A DNA stretch of 64,000 bases from Lachnospiraceae bacterium (GTDB lineage Bacteria; Bacillota; Clostridia; Lachnospirales; Lachnospiraceae): NCBI GenBank assembly GCA_029053015.1, contig JAIDHX010000015.1:38199-102198 (forward strand). Reading direction: 5' to 3'. Positions 8,732-17,314 of this stretch are shown piece by piece. The stretch's first letter is position 1; each line of letters opens with the position of its first letter. The notes below the pieces were generated by a model. That model did no database searches. It had not been told where the DNA came from and worked only from the letters and a program-made list of their open reading frames with translations. Made by a program: the position numbers and the translations under genes.

Positions 8732-11485
8732 ATGCTGGAGCAGATTTTTTTGAAAGTAATGGATATGAGCCGGATGGCAAGTATGGTCATTGTGGCGGTA
8801 TTCCTTGTACGTATTTTATTAAAACGTTTTCCCAAGTATATTTCTTATTTACTCTGGAGCGTTGTGTTGTTCAGGCTGCTTTGCCCAATCACACTGGAAT
8901 CAGATATCAGCCCTGTCCCGAATTTAGAACCTGTATTTTACGATTATACGTCGGAAAAAAATGCCGTTTCGCCGAAAGAGCCGGACGAATTGGTTGTCCC
9001 GCATACCGGTGGTGAAACAGAGAAAGATCCGGAAATCGGACAGGTTACACCCGCGCAGACTGCATCTGTGCAATTTCAGCCGGACGAAAACGTCAGGGCT
9101 AAGGAAGTTTCGTGGCAGGAGTTGTTTATTCTGTTCGGAAAGTATGTGTGGCTGGCGGGAATCGGTATCATGCTTTTGTACTGTGTGGTATCTGCCGTTA
9201 TGGTTCGAAATAAAGTGTCACCATCCATTCCCCTGAAAGAAAACATTTATATGACGGATGAAGCGATATCTCCGTTTGTTATGGGTATCTTAAATCCCAG
9301 AATTTATTTACCGGAGGGTCTCGGCGAAAAAGAACAGGAATATATCATTTTACATGAAAAGTTTCATATCAAACGTTTTGACCATGTTGTAAAGTTAGTG
9401 GCATTTGCCGCGTTATGCATTCACTGGTTTAATCCGCTGGTATGGATTGCATTTGTTTTTTTCTGCAAGGATATGGAGATGAGCTGCGATGAAGCTGTCA
9501 TAAAAAGGATGGGAGAAACGGTTAGGGCGGATTATTCCGCTTCCTTGCTGGCGCTTTCCACACAACGCCGCCTCATTGGCGGATTCCCTGTGGATTTCGG
9601 AGAAGGAGATACAAAGGACAGGGTTAAGAACCTGGCAACACTGCGGAAGACAAAAAGAGGGGTAATGGCAGTTTTGATTGCCGGCGTTGCCATTCTCATC
9701 GTATGTCTGGCATTTACCCGTAAGGCATTCATTTCAGACGCAGACGTTCCCCAAAATGAAAATCATAGTGCGGAAAACGGGGGAATAACGGATAAGCCGG
9801 AGAAATCAGATGAACCGGAACCAATATATGTTTCTTTGGATATCACGGAATTTTATGTCACGCACAAGGGTGATTCGTCCAATCTCTATTATATTGACGA
9901 GAACAATGTGCTATGGGGGTGCGGAAGTAACAATTATGGACAGCTCGGTCAGGGGACGCAGGACTATGACTTCCATGAGAATAAGGTGAAAATTGCGGAA
10001 CATGTTGTTCATGTGGACTATTCACAAAAAGGTTTTGTCATTTTCCTGACAGAAGACGACAAACTTTATGGATTTGGGAATGCCGGATGCGGGGCTTTAC
10101 AGCAATATGAGGCATTTGATTGGGATAAATATGTAAATGGCGAGCACTACTATGTAAGAGAACCCTATTTACTCATGGAAGATGTAACGTATGCATGCTG
10201 CGGCAGGGATGATATTGTCTGTCTGAAAGAAGACGGAACAGTATGGACATGGGGAACGATTTTTGTGGAGGGATATGCATTTTATCCACCAAATGAGCTG
10301 TATTTTAGTCAAAAACCAAAAATGATTTTAGAAAATGCCGTTTTGGTCACAGGTGGCTGGAATCATCACGCGGCCCTGCTTGCAAATGGGACAGTATGGA
10401 CTTGGGGATATAATGATTCCGGAAACTGTGGTGTTGCAGACCTTACTGTGGTTAGTGAACCAACGATGGTTGCAGAGGATGTTGTGATGGTATGGACGAA
10501 TCTTGCTGTGGATGGTTATTTGGAACTGGACGCGGAGAATCTTGCCATGGCATGGACGGGAAGGCTGAAGTATACAGAATATGATAACATTGCAGAGTAT
10601 GGCGGTTGGTATCCAAGATTTTTGAATAATACGGTGATTCGAAAAGCAGACGGCTCGTACTGGGTGTGCGGCGAGAATGTGGGCACGGAAGAAAAGATGG
10701 TACAGGGTGCAGAGGCTGCGTATCCTGTTATCTGTACCCATGAGTTTAGTCTTTGCCTGTTTCCTGAAGCAGAGGAGGAATCCGTTGAAATAAGGCAGGA
10801 GACACTGGCAGATAAGGTACTTTCTTATACGCAATCGCCGACAGAAAACTTGTATTTTTTGATGGCGACGGAAATATCTTATGAGGGAAAAATGGTTAGA
10901 ATCAATGAGGAAGATACCGGGCGCTTGTTGGATTTGTTTCAGGATATCACAGTGGAGAAAATAGATGGATGGAAAACAGGGGAGCGCCTGTATACCTTGC
11001 TTTTGTATGGCGAAAGTCAGACGCAGGGGTGTATGGTGGAGGTATATGACGGCTGGGTAAGATTTAACTATAACTGGCAGGCTTGTTATAAAACCTCTGG
11101 CAATGAGCTTGTTAGTGTGTTGGCTGAATTATATGATACTTCTGAAGAACTGCAGAAGATTTCTCCGGAAGAAGTGCTTTTATCTTCGTCGTTTGCCCAA
11201 CAGCGTGGGTTTACGGAGGAGGATATTTTTTATGTCAATGGAAAACCTGCACTGCCAATGGAAACCGGATACGGAGAAATGCCGCCTGCGCAAGGGGAAT
11301 GGTATTATGAGACATATTTATGCGTAGAGGGTATGTTTTTCGATTGGGAAGCAACCGCTTATCAGGTAATATATTGCATTGATTATCATGATGATAATGG
11401 CGTATATATGGAAGACGGTTATAGTAAGATTTGGAACTATTATGATTATGTTACAAATGAATGGATAGGGGGATATATTTTTTAA
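8732..11485 (+). CDS. BlaR1-like M56 membrane metallopeptidase with RCC1-like repeat sensor region
   Basis: The 917-residue protein begins with about four membrane spans. The M56 zinc peptidase loop carries HEKFH (His208-Glu209-His212) and the third ligand region EMSCDEA (Glu249). A last membrane span near residues 310-330 follows the basic stretch RKTKRG. In BlaR1/MecR1 a penicillin-binding sensor would follow; here the outward part instead has repeats of the type NVLWGCGSNNYGQLGQG, KLYGFGNAGCG, TVWTWGTIF and TVWTWGYNDSGNCG, the hallmark of RCC1 beta-propellers (about residues 370-680), and a final region of about 230 residues that I do not recognise. It should sense an extracellular ligand through the propeller and cleave the BlaI-like repressor. 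The ligand is unknown. Confidence 0.88.
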   Translation: MLEQIFLKVMDMSRMASMVIVAVFLVRILLKRFPKYISYLLWSVVLFRLLCPITLESDISPVPNLEPVFYDYTSEKNAVSPKEPDELVVPHTGGETEKDPEIGQVTPAQTASVQFQPDENVRAKEVSWQELFILFGKYVWLAGIGIMLLYCVVSAVMVRNKVSPSIPLKENIYMTDEAISPFVMGILNPRIYLPEGLGEKEQEYIILHEKFHIKRFDHVVKLVAFAALCIHWFNPLVWIAFVFFCKDMEMSCDEAVIKRMGETVRADYSASLLALSTQRRLIGGFPVDFGEGDTKDRVKNLATLRKTKRGVMAVLIAGVAILIVCLAFTRKAFISDADVPQNENHSAENGGITDKPEKSDEPEPIYVSLDITEFYVTHKGDSSNLYYIDENNVLWGCGSNNYGQLGQGTQDYDFHENKVKIAEHVVHVDYSQKGFVIFLTEDDKLYGFGNAGCGALQQYEAFDWDKYVNGEHYYVREPYLLMEDVTYACCGRDDIVCLKEDGTVWTWGTIFVEGYAFYPPNELYFSQKPKMILENAVLVTGGWNHHAALLANGTVWTWGYNDSGNCGVADLTVVSEPTMVAEDVVMVWTNLAVDGYLELDAENLAMAWTGRLKYTEYDNIAEYGGWYPRFLNNTVIRKADGSYWVCGENVGTEEKMVQGAEAAYPVICTHEFSLCLFPEAEEESVEIRQETLADKVLSYTQSPTENLYFLMATEISYEGKMVRINEEDTGRLLDLFQDITVEKIDGWKTGERLYTLLLYGESQTQGCMVEVYDGWVRFNYNWQACYKTSGNELVSVLAELYDTSEELQKISPEEVLLSSSFAQQRGFTEEDIFYVNGKPALPMETGYGEMPPAQGEWYYETYLCVEGMFFDWEATAYQVIYCIDYHDDNGVYMEDGYSKIWNYYDYVTNEWIGGYIF

Positions 11486-11557
11486 AAAATAAGAAAACAG
11501 GAAGAACACAGCGGATTATAAATAGAATGGAAATTTTGATACATAGGAGAGCGCGCA

Positions 11558-12550
11558 ATGAAAAGATTAATGGTTTTGCTTTGCCTGCTGTTCATGGTTT
11601 TTGCAGGCTGTGGGAAAGAAACAGCAAATACAAAGGGGGCTGGTATTTCTGCGGATTGGTTAGAAGACGTGGAAAATATCGGGAGCGCTGTAGAAAAAGC
11701 AGTTAAACTGCCAACCGTGATTTCCGGCTTTCTAGTGCAGGAGAATGCTGTAAAAAGAGGAAATTATATCTACGCCAATGTTTACATGAAAGGCATCAAT
11801 AAGATTGTTGCCTTTCGATGTGACACGGGTGATGTGGAAGTAATTATGGAGGCGGATTCCATTGTTTATTTGGGAGGAATCGGCGATTATCTGTTTTATT
11901 TAAACCATCTGGAAGGTACGACGTATTATATGGAGAAGCTTTGGTCTTACAATTTAAAGACCGGGGAAGTAAAAGAGGTTATGGGGGATTTGGACCATGT
12001 CTGGGCACTGAGGGTATGGGGGGAATGGATTTACCTGATAAATGATTTGGAACTATATGGTTATGATGAGCCATACTATGTTGCGTATAAATTAGATGAA
12101 GCAGGGGACTTGGTGCCTGCGGAGGATGCACCGGTGCTTTACACTGTTTATAATAAGGTTTCAGCAGGAGGATATACTGCCAGAGTGGTAGAACATCTGG
12201 AAAACAAACCTTACAATCTTGTCATCACTAGTGAGGAAGAGAAAAAATATATTGTGGAATGTTCGGCTGCTGAATTTGTGAGGTGTACAGAGGAATACCT
12301 GCTTTTTTACGTGTGGGGTGAGGATTCCGGTATGATTGCTACGCCATATGTATATTCCTTCCACGAGGGCGAGTTTGTTGAGATTACGGAAGATGGGAGT
12401 TTGAGTTATATAGAAATTCAGGACTCTTGGCTGGTGTATGGTGTTTATGGCGAGGAAGTGCCGCACTTTATCAATCTGGAAGAAAAGTTTGCAGAGGAAG
12501 GCGCGCCGGAGCTGGATATCATCAAAATCTTTGAATCGGAGGTAGATTAA
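11558..12550 (+). CDS. Lipoprotein with beta-propeller-like repeats, unknown function
   Basis: The 330-residue protein opens with a lipoprotein signal (lipobox FAGC, Cys near residue 19). The mature part has recurring segments such as NYIYANVYMKG, DYLFYLNHLEG, EWIYLINDLE and YLLFYVWGED, resembling DUF5050-type propeller blades that carry no enzymatic residues. It lies 72 bp after the M56/RCC1 gene in the same direction with AGGAGAG before the ATG. A joint role outside the membrane, for example presenting or trapping the ligand seen by the peptidase, is inference. A terminator follows. Confidence 0.75.
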   Translation: MKRLMVLLCLLFMVFAGCGKETANTKGAGISADWLEDVENIGSAVEKAVKLPTVISGFLVQENAVKRGNYIYANVYMKGINKIVAFRCDTGDVEVIMEADSIVYLGGIGDYLFYLNHLEGTTYYMEKLWSYNLKTGEVKEVMGDLDHVWALRVWGEWIYLINDLELYGYDEPYYVAYKLDEAGDLVPAEDAPVLYTVYNKVSAGGYTARVVEHLENKPYNLVITSEEEKKYIVECSAAEFVRCTEEYLLFYVWGEDSGMIATPYVYSFHEGEFVEITEDGSLSYIEIQDSWLVYGVYGEEVPHFINLEEKFAEEGAPELDIIKIFESEVD

Positions 12551-12588
12551 TCCCGCCGTAAATGATATATAATGTTGAAAGCAATGAA

Positions 12589-12625
12589 GCAGCCATGGCC
12601 TTGACGGGATGGCTGCTTTTGTTTT
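12589..12625 (+). terminator. Rho-independent terminator of the BlaI/M56 operon
   Basis: GCAGCCAT (12589-12596) pairs perfectly with ATGGCTGC (12609-12616) and is followed by TTTTGTTTT. It separates the lipoprotein gene from the next promoter. Confidence 0.8.
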
Positions 12626-12653
12626 GACAAAAACGTGCGAAATAGGTAATTTA

Positions 12654-12688
12654 TTGACAAAATTTTTACAGTGTAATACAATTGTATT
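12654..12688 (+). promoter_or_regulatory. Promoter with a 14-bp palindrome over the -10 box
   Basis: TTGACA (12654-12659) and TACAAT (12677-12682) are 17 bp apart. The perfect palindrome AATACAATTGTATT (12675-12688) covers the -10 box, so a bound dimer would block initiation. Its core TACA-N2-TGTA matches the BlaI operator core, and it could equally be the site of the ribbon-helix-helix protein encoded directly downstream. Confidence 0.8.
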
Positions 12689-12704
12689 CAAAGGAGGATG
12701 TCTG

Positions 12705-12896
12705 ATGGCTGAAGAAACTTTAGTGATTAAAGCAAAGAAATATAAAGAAGAATCAGTCATTATCTCAGCGAGAATTCCAAAGGATATGTTAGGGGATATT
12801 GATATGATTTCAAAAGAAACCGGCAGAACAAGAAACGAAATCATAACGAGACTGTTGGATTTTGGTCTGAAGCATACTGAAATTATAGAAGATTAG
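12705..12896 (+). CDS. Small ribbon-helix-helix DNA-binding protein
   Basis: The 63-residue protein has a beta strand (SVIISARIPKDML) followed by two helices with the TGRTRNEIITRLLDFGL turn, the CopG/Arc-type fold that binds palindromic operators as a dimer. ATG 12705 is chosen over longer in-frame starts because AAGGAGG (12691-12697) lies 7 bases ahead and because the promoter -10 overlaps any earlier start. It lies 11 bp before the SPFH gene and probably autoregulates the SPFH/TIR operon through the palindrome at 12675-12688. Confidence 0.82.
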   Translation: MAEETLVIKAKKYKEESVIISARIPKDMLGDIDMISKETGRTRNEIITRLLDFGLKHTEIIED

Positions 12897-12907
12897 AGGA
12901 GGCAGGT

Positions 12908-14683
12908 ATGGCTAAGTTTGTGATTGAGTGCCCTTATTGCGGCAATTATGCAGAAGGGAAAACAGGATTTTTTGCAAAAAAGCGAGTGGACTGTTCTTGT
13001 GGAAGAACCATTAACATTCAAGTAGATAAAATGACCAGCCGCGTATGTGCTCATTGCGGAAATTCCGTTGTGTTCGACCAGACACAAGGCGGCAGGGCTG
13101 TATGTCCTGTCTGTCATGAACCTATTAATGAAATGTCGGATCAGTCAAAAGTGGAAGAGTTTTCTTGTCTGCAGTGCGGTGTGAAACTGAGGACAAACAA
13201 GGGAACCGTAAAATTTACCTGCCCTGTCTGTGATTGTGAAAATGATGTGGCAGAGCGCGTTATGCAGGAAAAAATCCGTAAGGATGGACTTGCCAGCATT
13301 ATAAAATATGAAGGTGATGCGGATACATTTGTTTGGAAACATCCGATAGAAGATTTTAATTATGGCTCGCAGTTAATTGTACATGAAAGTCAGGAGGCGG
13401 TATTTTTCCGCGATGGACAGGCGTTAGATACCTTTGGCCCCGGCAGATATACGCTGGAAACACAGCAGCTTCCGCTGCTTGAGAAGGTGTACAAACTGCC
13501 CACAGATACAGAGGGGACATTTCATTCCGAGGTTTATTACATAAACCTTTCCACTATCATGGGGATTAAGTGGGGGACGGATTCAAAGGTGCGTATGTTT
13601 GACCCTGCGTCGGGACTGCATATTGAGTTGGGAGCATGCGGTGAGTTCAATATAAAGGTAACAAATTCGAGGAAACTGTTGTCCAAACTGATTGGCACAA
13701 CAGGCGGGCTTCGCCAGGAGCAGATTCTGGGACTGGGAAATGGAAAGGGCTATTTCAGGGCAATGGTAATGACTCAGGTTAAGAGTTATCTTGCGCAGTC
13801 CATTAAAGAAAGCAATATCAATATACTTGAAATCGACGAGCACTTAATAGATTTATCGACGAATCTGCGAGATAAACTGAATCATTATCTTGATGATTAC
13901 GGCTTGGCGTCTACGGAATTTTTTGTCAGCAATGTGATGACACCTGACGATGACCCTAATTTTAAGAAAATGAAAGCGCAGTATGCGGAACAATACCTTG
14001 TGGTACGCCAGGAGCAGATAAAGAAGAGCGAAGCAGAAGCCGCGCAACAGAGAAAAGCCGTGGAAGCACAAACTGAGGCGCAGATGAAAATTATAGGAGC
14101 ACAGGGAGGGGCAGAAGCTCTTAAAATTCAGAAGCAGGCGGAAGCAGAGGCTTATAAAATGCAGGCTGAGGCAGAGGCTGCAGAAATGCGGATGAAGGGA
14201 TATACCTATCAGCAGGAGACTGCACGGCAGGTCGGTTTGGAAGCTATGAAAAATGGTCTTGTGGGAACGGGTACCGGTGCAGGAAGTGTAGTGGGAGACA
14301 TTGCAGGACTTGGGGTTTCTCTTGGCGCTATGGGGAGCGTTATGAATATGACAAAAGAAGCTATAGCTCCGATGAGTTCAACGGCTGCGCAGATGAGTGA
14401 CAGCATTAGTAATTCGATTACAGGAGCATGGGATTGCAGCTGCGGGCAAAAAAGCATTGTAGGTAATTTCTGCAATAATTGCGGTCTGCCCAGACCGAAA
14501 CCTGCTGTTCAGATAAGCGGGACATGGGACTGTGCATGCGGACAGAAAGGAATCGTAGGTAATTTCTGTAATAATTGCGGTGCAAAAAGACCGGAATCAC
14601 TTTCGTGGGACTGTAGCTGCGGTCAAACGGGAATAATCGGTAATTTCTGTAACAACTGTGGGAAGAAAAGGGGTGATAACTGA
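12908..14683 (+). CDS. Zinc-ribbon/SPFH (band 7, virion-core-like) scaffold with three C-terminal zinc ribbons
   Basis: The 591-residue protein has three domains. Residues 1-115 carry zinc-binding cysteine pairs (CPYCG, CSCG, CAHCG, CPVCH, CLQCG, CPVCD). Residues of about 120-340 match the SPFH/'virion core protein' family of YdjI type, followed by a coiled-coil rich in Gln/Glu/Ala (about 350-430), as in flotillin-like proteins that build membrane-associated oligomers. The tail has three nearly identical 19-residue zinc ribbons (WDCSCGQ...GNFCNNCG) encoded at about 14429, 14525 and 14606. There is no signal peptide, so it acts in the cytoplasm, probably on the inner membrane face. GAGGAGG precedes the ATG. 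SPFH scaffolds of this group are found next to stress or envelope-damage genes; here TIR proteins are the partners. Confidence 0.87.
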   Translation: MAKFVIECPYCGNYAEGKTGFFAKKRVDCSCGRTINIQVDKMTSRVCAHCGNSVVFDQTQGGRAVCPVCHEPINEMSDQSKVEEFSCLQCGVKLRTNKGTVKFTCPVCDCENDVAERVMQEKIRKDGLASIIKYEGDADTFVWKHPIEDFNYGSQLIVHESQEAVFFRDGQALDTFGPGRYTLETQQLPLLEKVYKLPTDTEGTFHSEVYYINLSTIMGIKWGTDSKVRMFDPASGLHIELGACGEFNIKVTNSRKLLSKLIGTTGGLRQEQILGLGNGKGYFRAMVMTQVKSYLAQSIKESNINILEIDEHLIDLSTNLRDKLNHYLDDYGLASTEFFVSNVMTPDDDPNFKKMKAQYAEQYLVVRQEQIKKSEAEAAQQRKAVEAQTEAQMKIIGAQGGAEALKIQKQAEAEAYKMQAEAEAAEMRMKGYTYQQETARQVGLEAMKNGLVGTGTGAGSVVGDIAGLGVSLGAMGSVMNMTKEAIAPMSSTAAQMSDSISNSITGAWDCSCGQKSIVGNFCNNCGLPRPKPAVQISGTWDCACGQKGIVGNFCNNCGAKRPESLSWDCSCGQTGIIGNFCNNCGKKRGDN

Positions 14684-15372
14684 TGAGTAAATCAAAGGTA
14701 AGAGTAGTTACTGTTATAGCCGTATTGCTTGTGGTATTTTCTGTCATTGTTTTTGTGTTACCTTTTGAAAAAAATAGTATTTTCTGGCTTTCGTATCTAT
14801 TTGGAATATTAGCGATTGTGGTTCAATTGTATATACTGAAAATATCATTTGGGAAAGAAAAGTCAGTTAAAAGCAAGTTTTATGGTTTTCCGATTGCTCA
14901 GGTGGGGATTGTTTATCTGGCGGTACAAATCGCAGCAAGTATTTTATTTATATGTCTGGCATCGCTTGTTCCGATTCAGATACCGGTAATTTTATATGTC
15001 ATATTGCTCGCAGCAGTGGTGTTAGGTTTTGTTGCTACTGATGCAGTACGTGACGAAATAGATAGACAGGATAAGCAGCTTGCTAAAAATGTTAGCTGTA
15101 TGCAGGAATTGCGCTCTAAGGCGGCATCCCTTCCGGCGTTATGTGAGGACGTTGAGACAAAAAAGCTGCTGATAGATTTATCAGATAAATTTAAATATAG
15201 TGACCCTGTAAGTTCGCCTGTAGTGGAGGAAGCTGAAAAAGAAATAGCGGTTATTATGTCGGAGCTTCAAGGTGCAGTGATAGAAAACGATACGACCTGC
15301 ATAAAGGGGCTTTGCCAAAAAGCTTCTATGAGTCTGGATGAAAGGAATCGCATTTGTAAGCTTAGTAAATAA
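14683..15372 (+). CDS. Multi-span membrane protein with cytoplasmic helical tail, unknown function
   Basis: The 229-residue protein begins on the last base of the SPFH stop codon (TGATG), so translation is coupled. It has four hydrophobic segments (about residues 6-28, 34-54, 66-90 and 94-116), then a charged tail of about 110 residues beginning DEIDRQDKQLAKN that looks alpha-helical. No known family motif is visible. By position it may anchor the SPFH oligomer or the TIR proteins at the membrane; that is inference only. Confidence 0.72.
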   Translation: MSKSKVRVVTVIAVLLVVFSVIVFVLPFEKNSIFWLSYLFGILAIVVQLYILKISFGKEKSVKSKFYGFPIAQVGIVYLAVQIAASILFICLASLVPIQIPVILYVILLAAVVLGFVATDAVRDEIDRQDKQLAKNVSCMQELRSKAASLPALCEDVETKKLLIDLSDKFKYSDPVSSPVVEEAEKEIAVIMSELQGAVIENDTTCIKGLCQKASMSLDERNRICKLSK

Positions 15373-15428
15373 AATATGCATATTGCTTGAATACAAACGA
15401 GAAGTCAAAACCAAGGAGGAAATTAACA

Positions 15429-17288
15429 GTGGCATTGTTTAAGTGCAAAATGTGCGGTGGAAGTCTGGAAGTAAGCGAAAATATGTCTGTCTGTGAATGT
15501 GAGTATTGCGGCACAAAGCAGACATTACCGAAAGCGGATAATGAACAGAAAATCAACGCAATGAACAGGGCGAATCATTTTAGACGTCAATGTGATTTTG
15601 ACAGAGCAATTGATGCGTATGAAAAAGTACTTCAGAATGCAAATGATGATGCAGAGATTTATTGGTCGCTTGCTCTTTGTAAATACGGTATTGAATATGT
15701 AGATGATGCGCTTACCGGAAGAAAGATTCCGACTTGCCACCGTATGCAGTATACATCTATTTTGGATGACGCTGATTATTTGAGCGCATTGGATAAAGCA
15801 GACGAAGCACAGAAAGCTGTCTATAAAGAAGAAGCTGAAGCAATAGCAAACATTCAGAAAGGAATTCTGGATATTTCAAATAAAGAAGATACATTTGATG
15901 TATTTATCTGTTATAAGGAAACGGACGAGGAAGGGGAAAGAACAAATGACAGTGTCTTGGCACAGGACATATATTATGGCTTGACAGAAAAGGGATACAA
16001 GGTATTTTTTTCCAGAATTACATTGGAAGGGAAGCTTGGGACAGCTTATGAACCCTATATTTTTGCAGCATTGAACAGCGCCAAAGTAATGATTGTGGTC
16101 GGAACAAAGCCGGAGTATGTAAATGCGGTTTGGGTTAAGAACGAATGGAGCCGTTTTCTTATGCTCATGCAGAAGGACAGAAGTAAGTTGATAATTCCGG
16201 CGTATCGCGATATGGATCCATATGATTTACCGGACGCCTTGTCGGTATACCAGTCCCAGGATATGTCTAAGCTGGGCTTTATGCAGGATTTGATTCGAGG
16301 TGTTTCTAAAGTGCTTGAGGGAGGTAAAGAGGAGAAAACATCCGGAGAGTCCGGTTCTCCGGAGATGAATTCTAATATCGCCGCGCTCCTTAAAAGAGGT
16401 AATCTTGCGCTGGAAGATGCAGAGTGGGACAGAGCCTATGAATTTTTTGACCAGGTTTTAAACAGTGATGCAGAATGCAGTGAAGCATATTTGGGACAGG
16501 CGTTGGCAAAAAACCATGCTGTCAATTTGGAGGATTATGTTGACTTTTTGCTAGCTGAAACATATGCGGCAAAACCTGCCAGACATGTTAAAAAGATTAC
16601 ACCTAAACAAATAGCTTATGTAAATGCCATGTTAGAGGAAAATGATATATTGATGTCAACCGTTACATATTCCGGCGATGTGTTTTGTGAATTTGAGTAT
16701 TTTACAACTTCAGAATCGCGGCAAAAGCAATTAGTTGAGACTGTCGATTACCTTGAAAACGATAAGCTTATTAAAAAAGCGATACGATTTTCTAAGGGGA
16801 ATCCGGCGGATAGTATAACCAAATTTAAGGAAGAAGTGGTTTCGACACTTCGAGAGAGGCTCGTTGAAGCAAAAGAAGAAGATGCAAAGATAGAAGCAGA
16901 AATAGACCGCAAATTAGATGAAATCAATGAGGAAATGATTCGGGTAACGGAAGAAGCCATTAAAGCCAAAGAAAAGAGATATTTGGATTTTGTCAAAAAG
17001 TACAATGAGAAATCGCTGGGTAAACTTTCCGATGGACAAATAAAGCGAACATTTGAGGGATTTGGTCATTATAAAGACGCGGAAGCATATGCAAAAAAGA
17101 TAGTTGAGAGGATTGATGAGAAAGAAGTAAAACTGAAAGCATTGCAGGATGAAAAACGAGAAATAATAAATCGTTTTGCCGAACTTGGAGTTTTTGACGG
17201 TGGAAAGAGAAAAAAGCTTAAGAGTAGACTTAGTGACATTGATAATGAAATGGAAAGACTGCAAAGAGAATCGGAACAAAATGGTTAG
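15429..17288 (+). CDS. Zinc-ribbon/TPR/TIR-domain protein (soluble paralogue)
   Basis: The 619-residue protein starts at GTG 15429, chosen because AAGGAGG lies at 15413-15419 and because the downstream paralogue starts at the same residue. The N-terminus is a zinc ribbon (CKMCGG...CEYCGT), followed by TPR-like helices (about residues 40-130), a TIR domain (about 156-300; FDVFICYKET, KVFFSRITLEG, YEPYIFAALNSAKVMIVVG) and long charged helices with coiled-coil character. Glu239 in WVKNEW sits where the catalytic Glu of NAD-cleaving TIR domains lies (W-x-x-x-E pattern), so NADase or cyclic-ADPR-type signalling activity is possible. No membrane span is present. Confidence 0.88.
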   Translation: MALFKCKMCGGSLEVSENMSVCECEYCGTKQTLPKADNEQKINAMNRANHFRRQCDFDRAIDAYEKVLQNANDDAEIYWSLALCKYGIEYVDDALTGRKIPTCHRMQYTSILDDADYLSALDKADEAQKAVYKEEAEAIANIQKGILDISNKEDTFDVFICYKETDEEGERTNDSVLAQDIYYGLTEKGYKVFFSRITLEGKLGTAYEPYIFAALNSAKVMIVVGTKPEYVNAVWVKNEWSRFLMLMQKDRSKLIIPAYRDMDPYDLPDALSVYQSQDMSKLGFMQDLIRGVSKVLEGGKEEKTSGESGSPEMNSNIAALLKRGNLALEDAEWDRAYEFFDQVLNSDAECSEAYLGQALAKNHAVNLEDYVDFLLAETYAAKPARHVKKITPKQIAYVNAMLEENDILMSTVTYSGDVFCEFEYFTTSESRQKQLVETVDYLENDKLIKKAIRFSKGNPADSITKFKEEVVSTLRERLVEAKEEDAKIEAEIDRKLDEINEEMIRVTEEAIKAKEKRYLDFVKKYNEKSLGKLSDGQIKRTFEGFGHYKDAEAYAKKIVERIDEKEVKLKALQDEKREIINRFAELGVFDGGKRKKLKSRLSDIDNEMERLQRESEQNG

Positions 17289-17314
17289 TACTATAGTTCG
17301 GAAAGGTGATTCAT

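Noticed and set aside
8368..11485. Beta-lactam resistance locus
   Set aside because: The repressor/peptidase pair is similar to blaI-blaR1, but the penicillin-binding sensor and any beta-lactamase or PBP2a-like gene are missing.
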